Positions 5,091 to 5,313 of a DNA stretch of 5,313 bases are shown here, in pieces. Made by a program: the position numbers and the translations under genes. Where the stretch lies: NCBI GenBank assembly GCA_964533785.1, contig CAZHNG010000426.1:1-5313 (forward strand), written 5' to 3'. The number at the start of each line of letters is the position of its first letter. Within the stretch, counting starts at the first letter, position 1. The DNA comes from JANQRV01 sp964533785 (GTDB lineage: Bacteria; Bacteroidota; Bacteroidia; Chitinophagales; Saprospiraceae). The notes beneath the pieces were generated by a model. It was given only the letters and a program-made list of their open reading frames with translations, was not told the DNA's origin and ran no database searches.

Positions 5091-5313
5091 CTATTTCCGC
5101 AGCTCAATCTTCTTTTCGTCCTCAATAAACATTGCCGGTACGCCATCCATATTGACTACCTTACCGCGAACGCATACCTCCCGATTGATCCAGGCCTGCT
5201 CAGGATCAGTAGAAAAATTCACAATATGCTTTTTTCGAATGAATACCGTGAAAATCTGATCGGGAAAGGGCTTGTCCAGGTTCATGAGAATATTTCCACT
5301 CCTGGAGGTTCGG
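5091..5313 (-). CDS. OB-fold-like protein, C-terminal part (runs off right edge)
   Basis: The frame is open from the right edge to TAG at 5091-5093, at least 73 residues. An ATG at 5285 (MNLDKPFPDQ) lies inside the coding sense, which continues upstream as RTSRSGNIL, so the true start is probably outside the window. The pattern SGN-x-L-x-NLDKPFPDQIFTVFI, then INREVCVRGKVVNMDGVPAMFI and a final KKIEL, is that of a small beta-barrel (OB-fold-like) domain that I have seen in Bacteroidota hypothetical or nucleic-acid-associated proteins, in the form 'V(C/R)VtGkv..y.GkP.i.i'. The function of this protein is not known to me. There is no lesion in the visible part. Confidence 0.7.
   Translation of the reverse strand, partial: RTSRSGNILMNLDKPFPDQIFTVFIRKKHIVNFSTDPEQAWINREVCVRGKVVNMDGVPAMFIEDEKKIELRK

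Noticed and set aside
4966..5259. 97-codon + strand ORF
   Set aside because: Antisense to the OB-fold-like gene, Ser/Phe-rich, with no domain.

Overview
The window reads as an accessory, defence-island-like stretch of a Bacteroidota chromosome, perhaps Saprospiria or Cytophagia. The grounds are a moderately AT-rich sequence, weak Shine-Dalgarno sites, a good match to the Bacteroidota promoter (TTTG / TAnnTTTG) ahead of the ATPase gene, and intergenic sequence built from GGATT/AATCC and 'accacaaagaac'-type phrases that I associate with this phylum. The organism call is inference.

Left part (1-1590, + strand). A partial unidentified gene runs in from the left edge. It is followed by a badly decayed gene (322-1095), which I reconstruct as one reading frame broken by three one-base losses and two stop codons. 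Next is a collapsed DUF1016/YhcG-type nuclease gene (about 1171-1381), whose N-terminal piece is joined to its C-terminal end in another frame. Then comes a second, diverged and broken copy of the 3' end of the 322-1095 gene (about 1412-1590). The nuclease remnant is therefore bracketed by two copies of the same gene tail.

Middle (1777-3769). A complete AAA_15-type ATPase gene (+) with its own likely promoter meets a complete HepT-MntA (HEPN toxin / nucleotidyltransferase antitoxin, type VII) module on the - strand, tail to tail. These are the intact genes with the clearest functions.

Right part (3792-5313, - strand). A small 80-residue helical protein overlaps by 8 bases the start of an HNH endonuclease gene. 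That endonuclease gene has an in-frame TAG and is cut off before its second half. Upstream lie an inverted repeat, about 300 bases of phased short intergenic repeats, and the last 40 codons of a tyrosine recombinase with the GH...Y active-site end still legible. A gene-free stretch follows, with a possible small structured RNA ending in a terminator hairpin. The window closes with the C-terminal part of an OB-fold-like protein running off the right edge.

Taken together, two or three intact defence-type genes sit among at least four decayed ones (DUF1016 nuclease, HNH nuclease, recombinase, and an unknown gene present twice). This fits an old mobile or defence region undergoing turnover. I see no clear evidence of a wholly new system. 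The most unusual features are the duplicated tail around the collapsed nuclease, the 80-aa/HNH overlapping cassette and the candidate RNA at 4851-4956.
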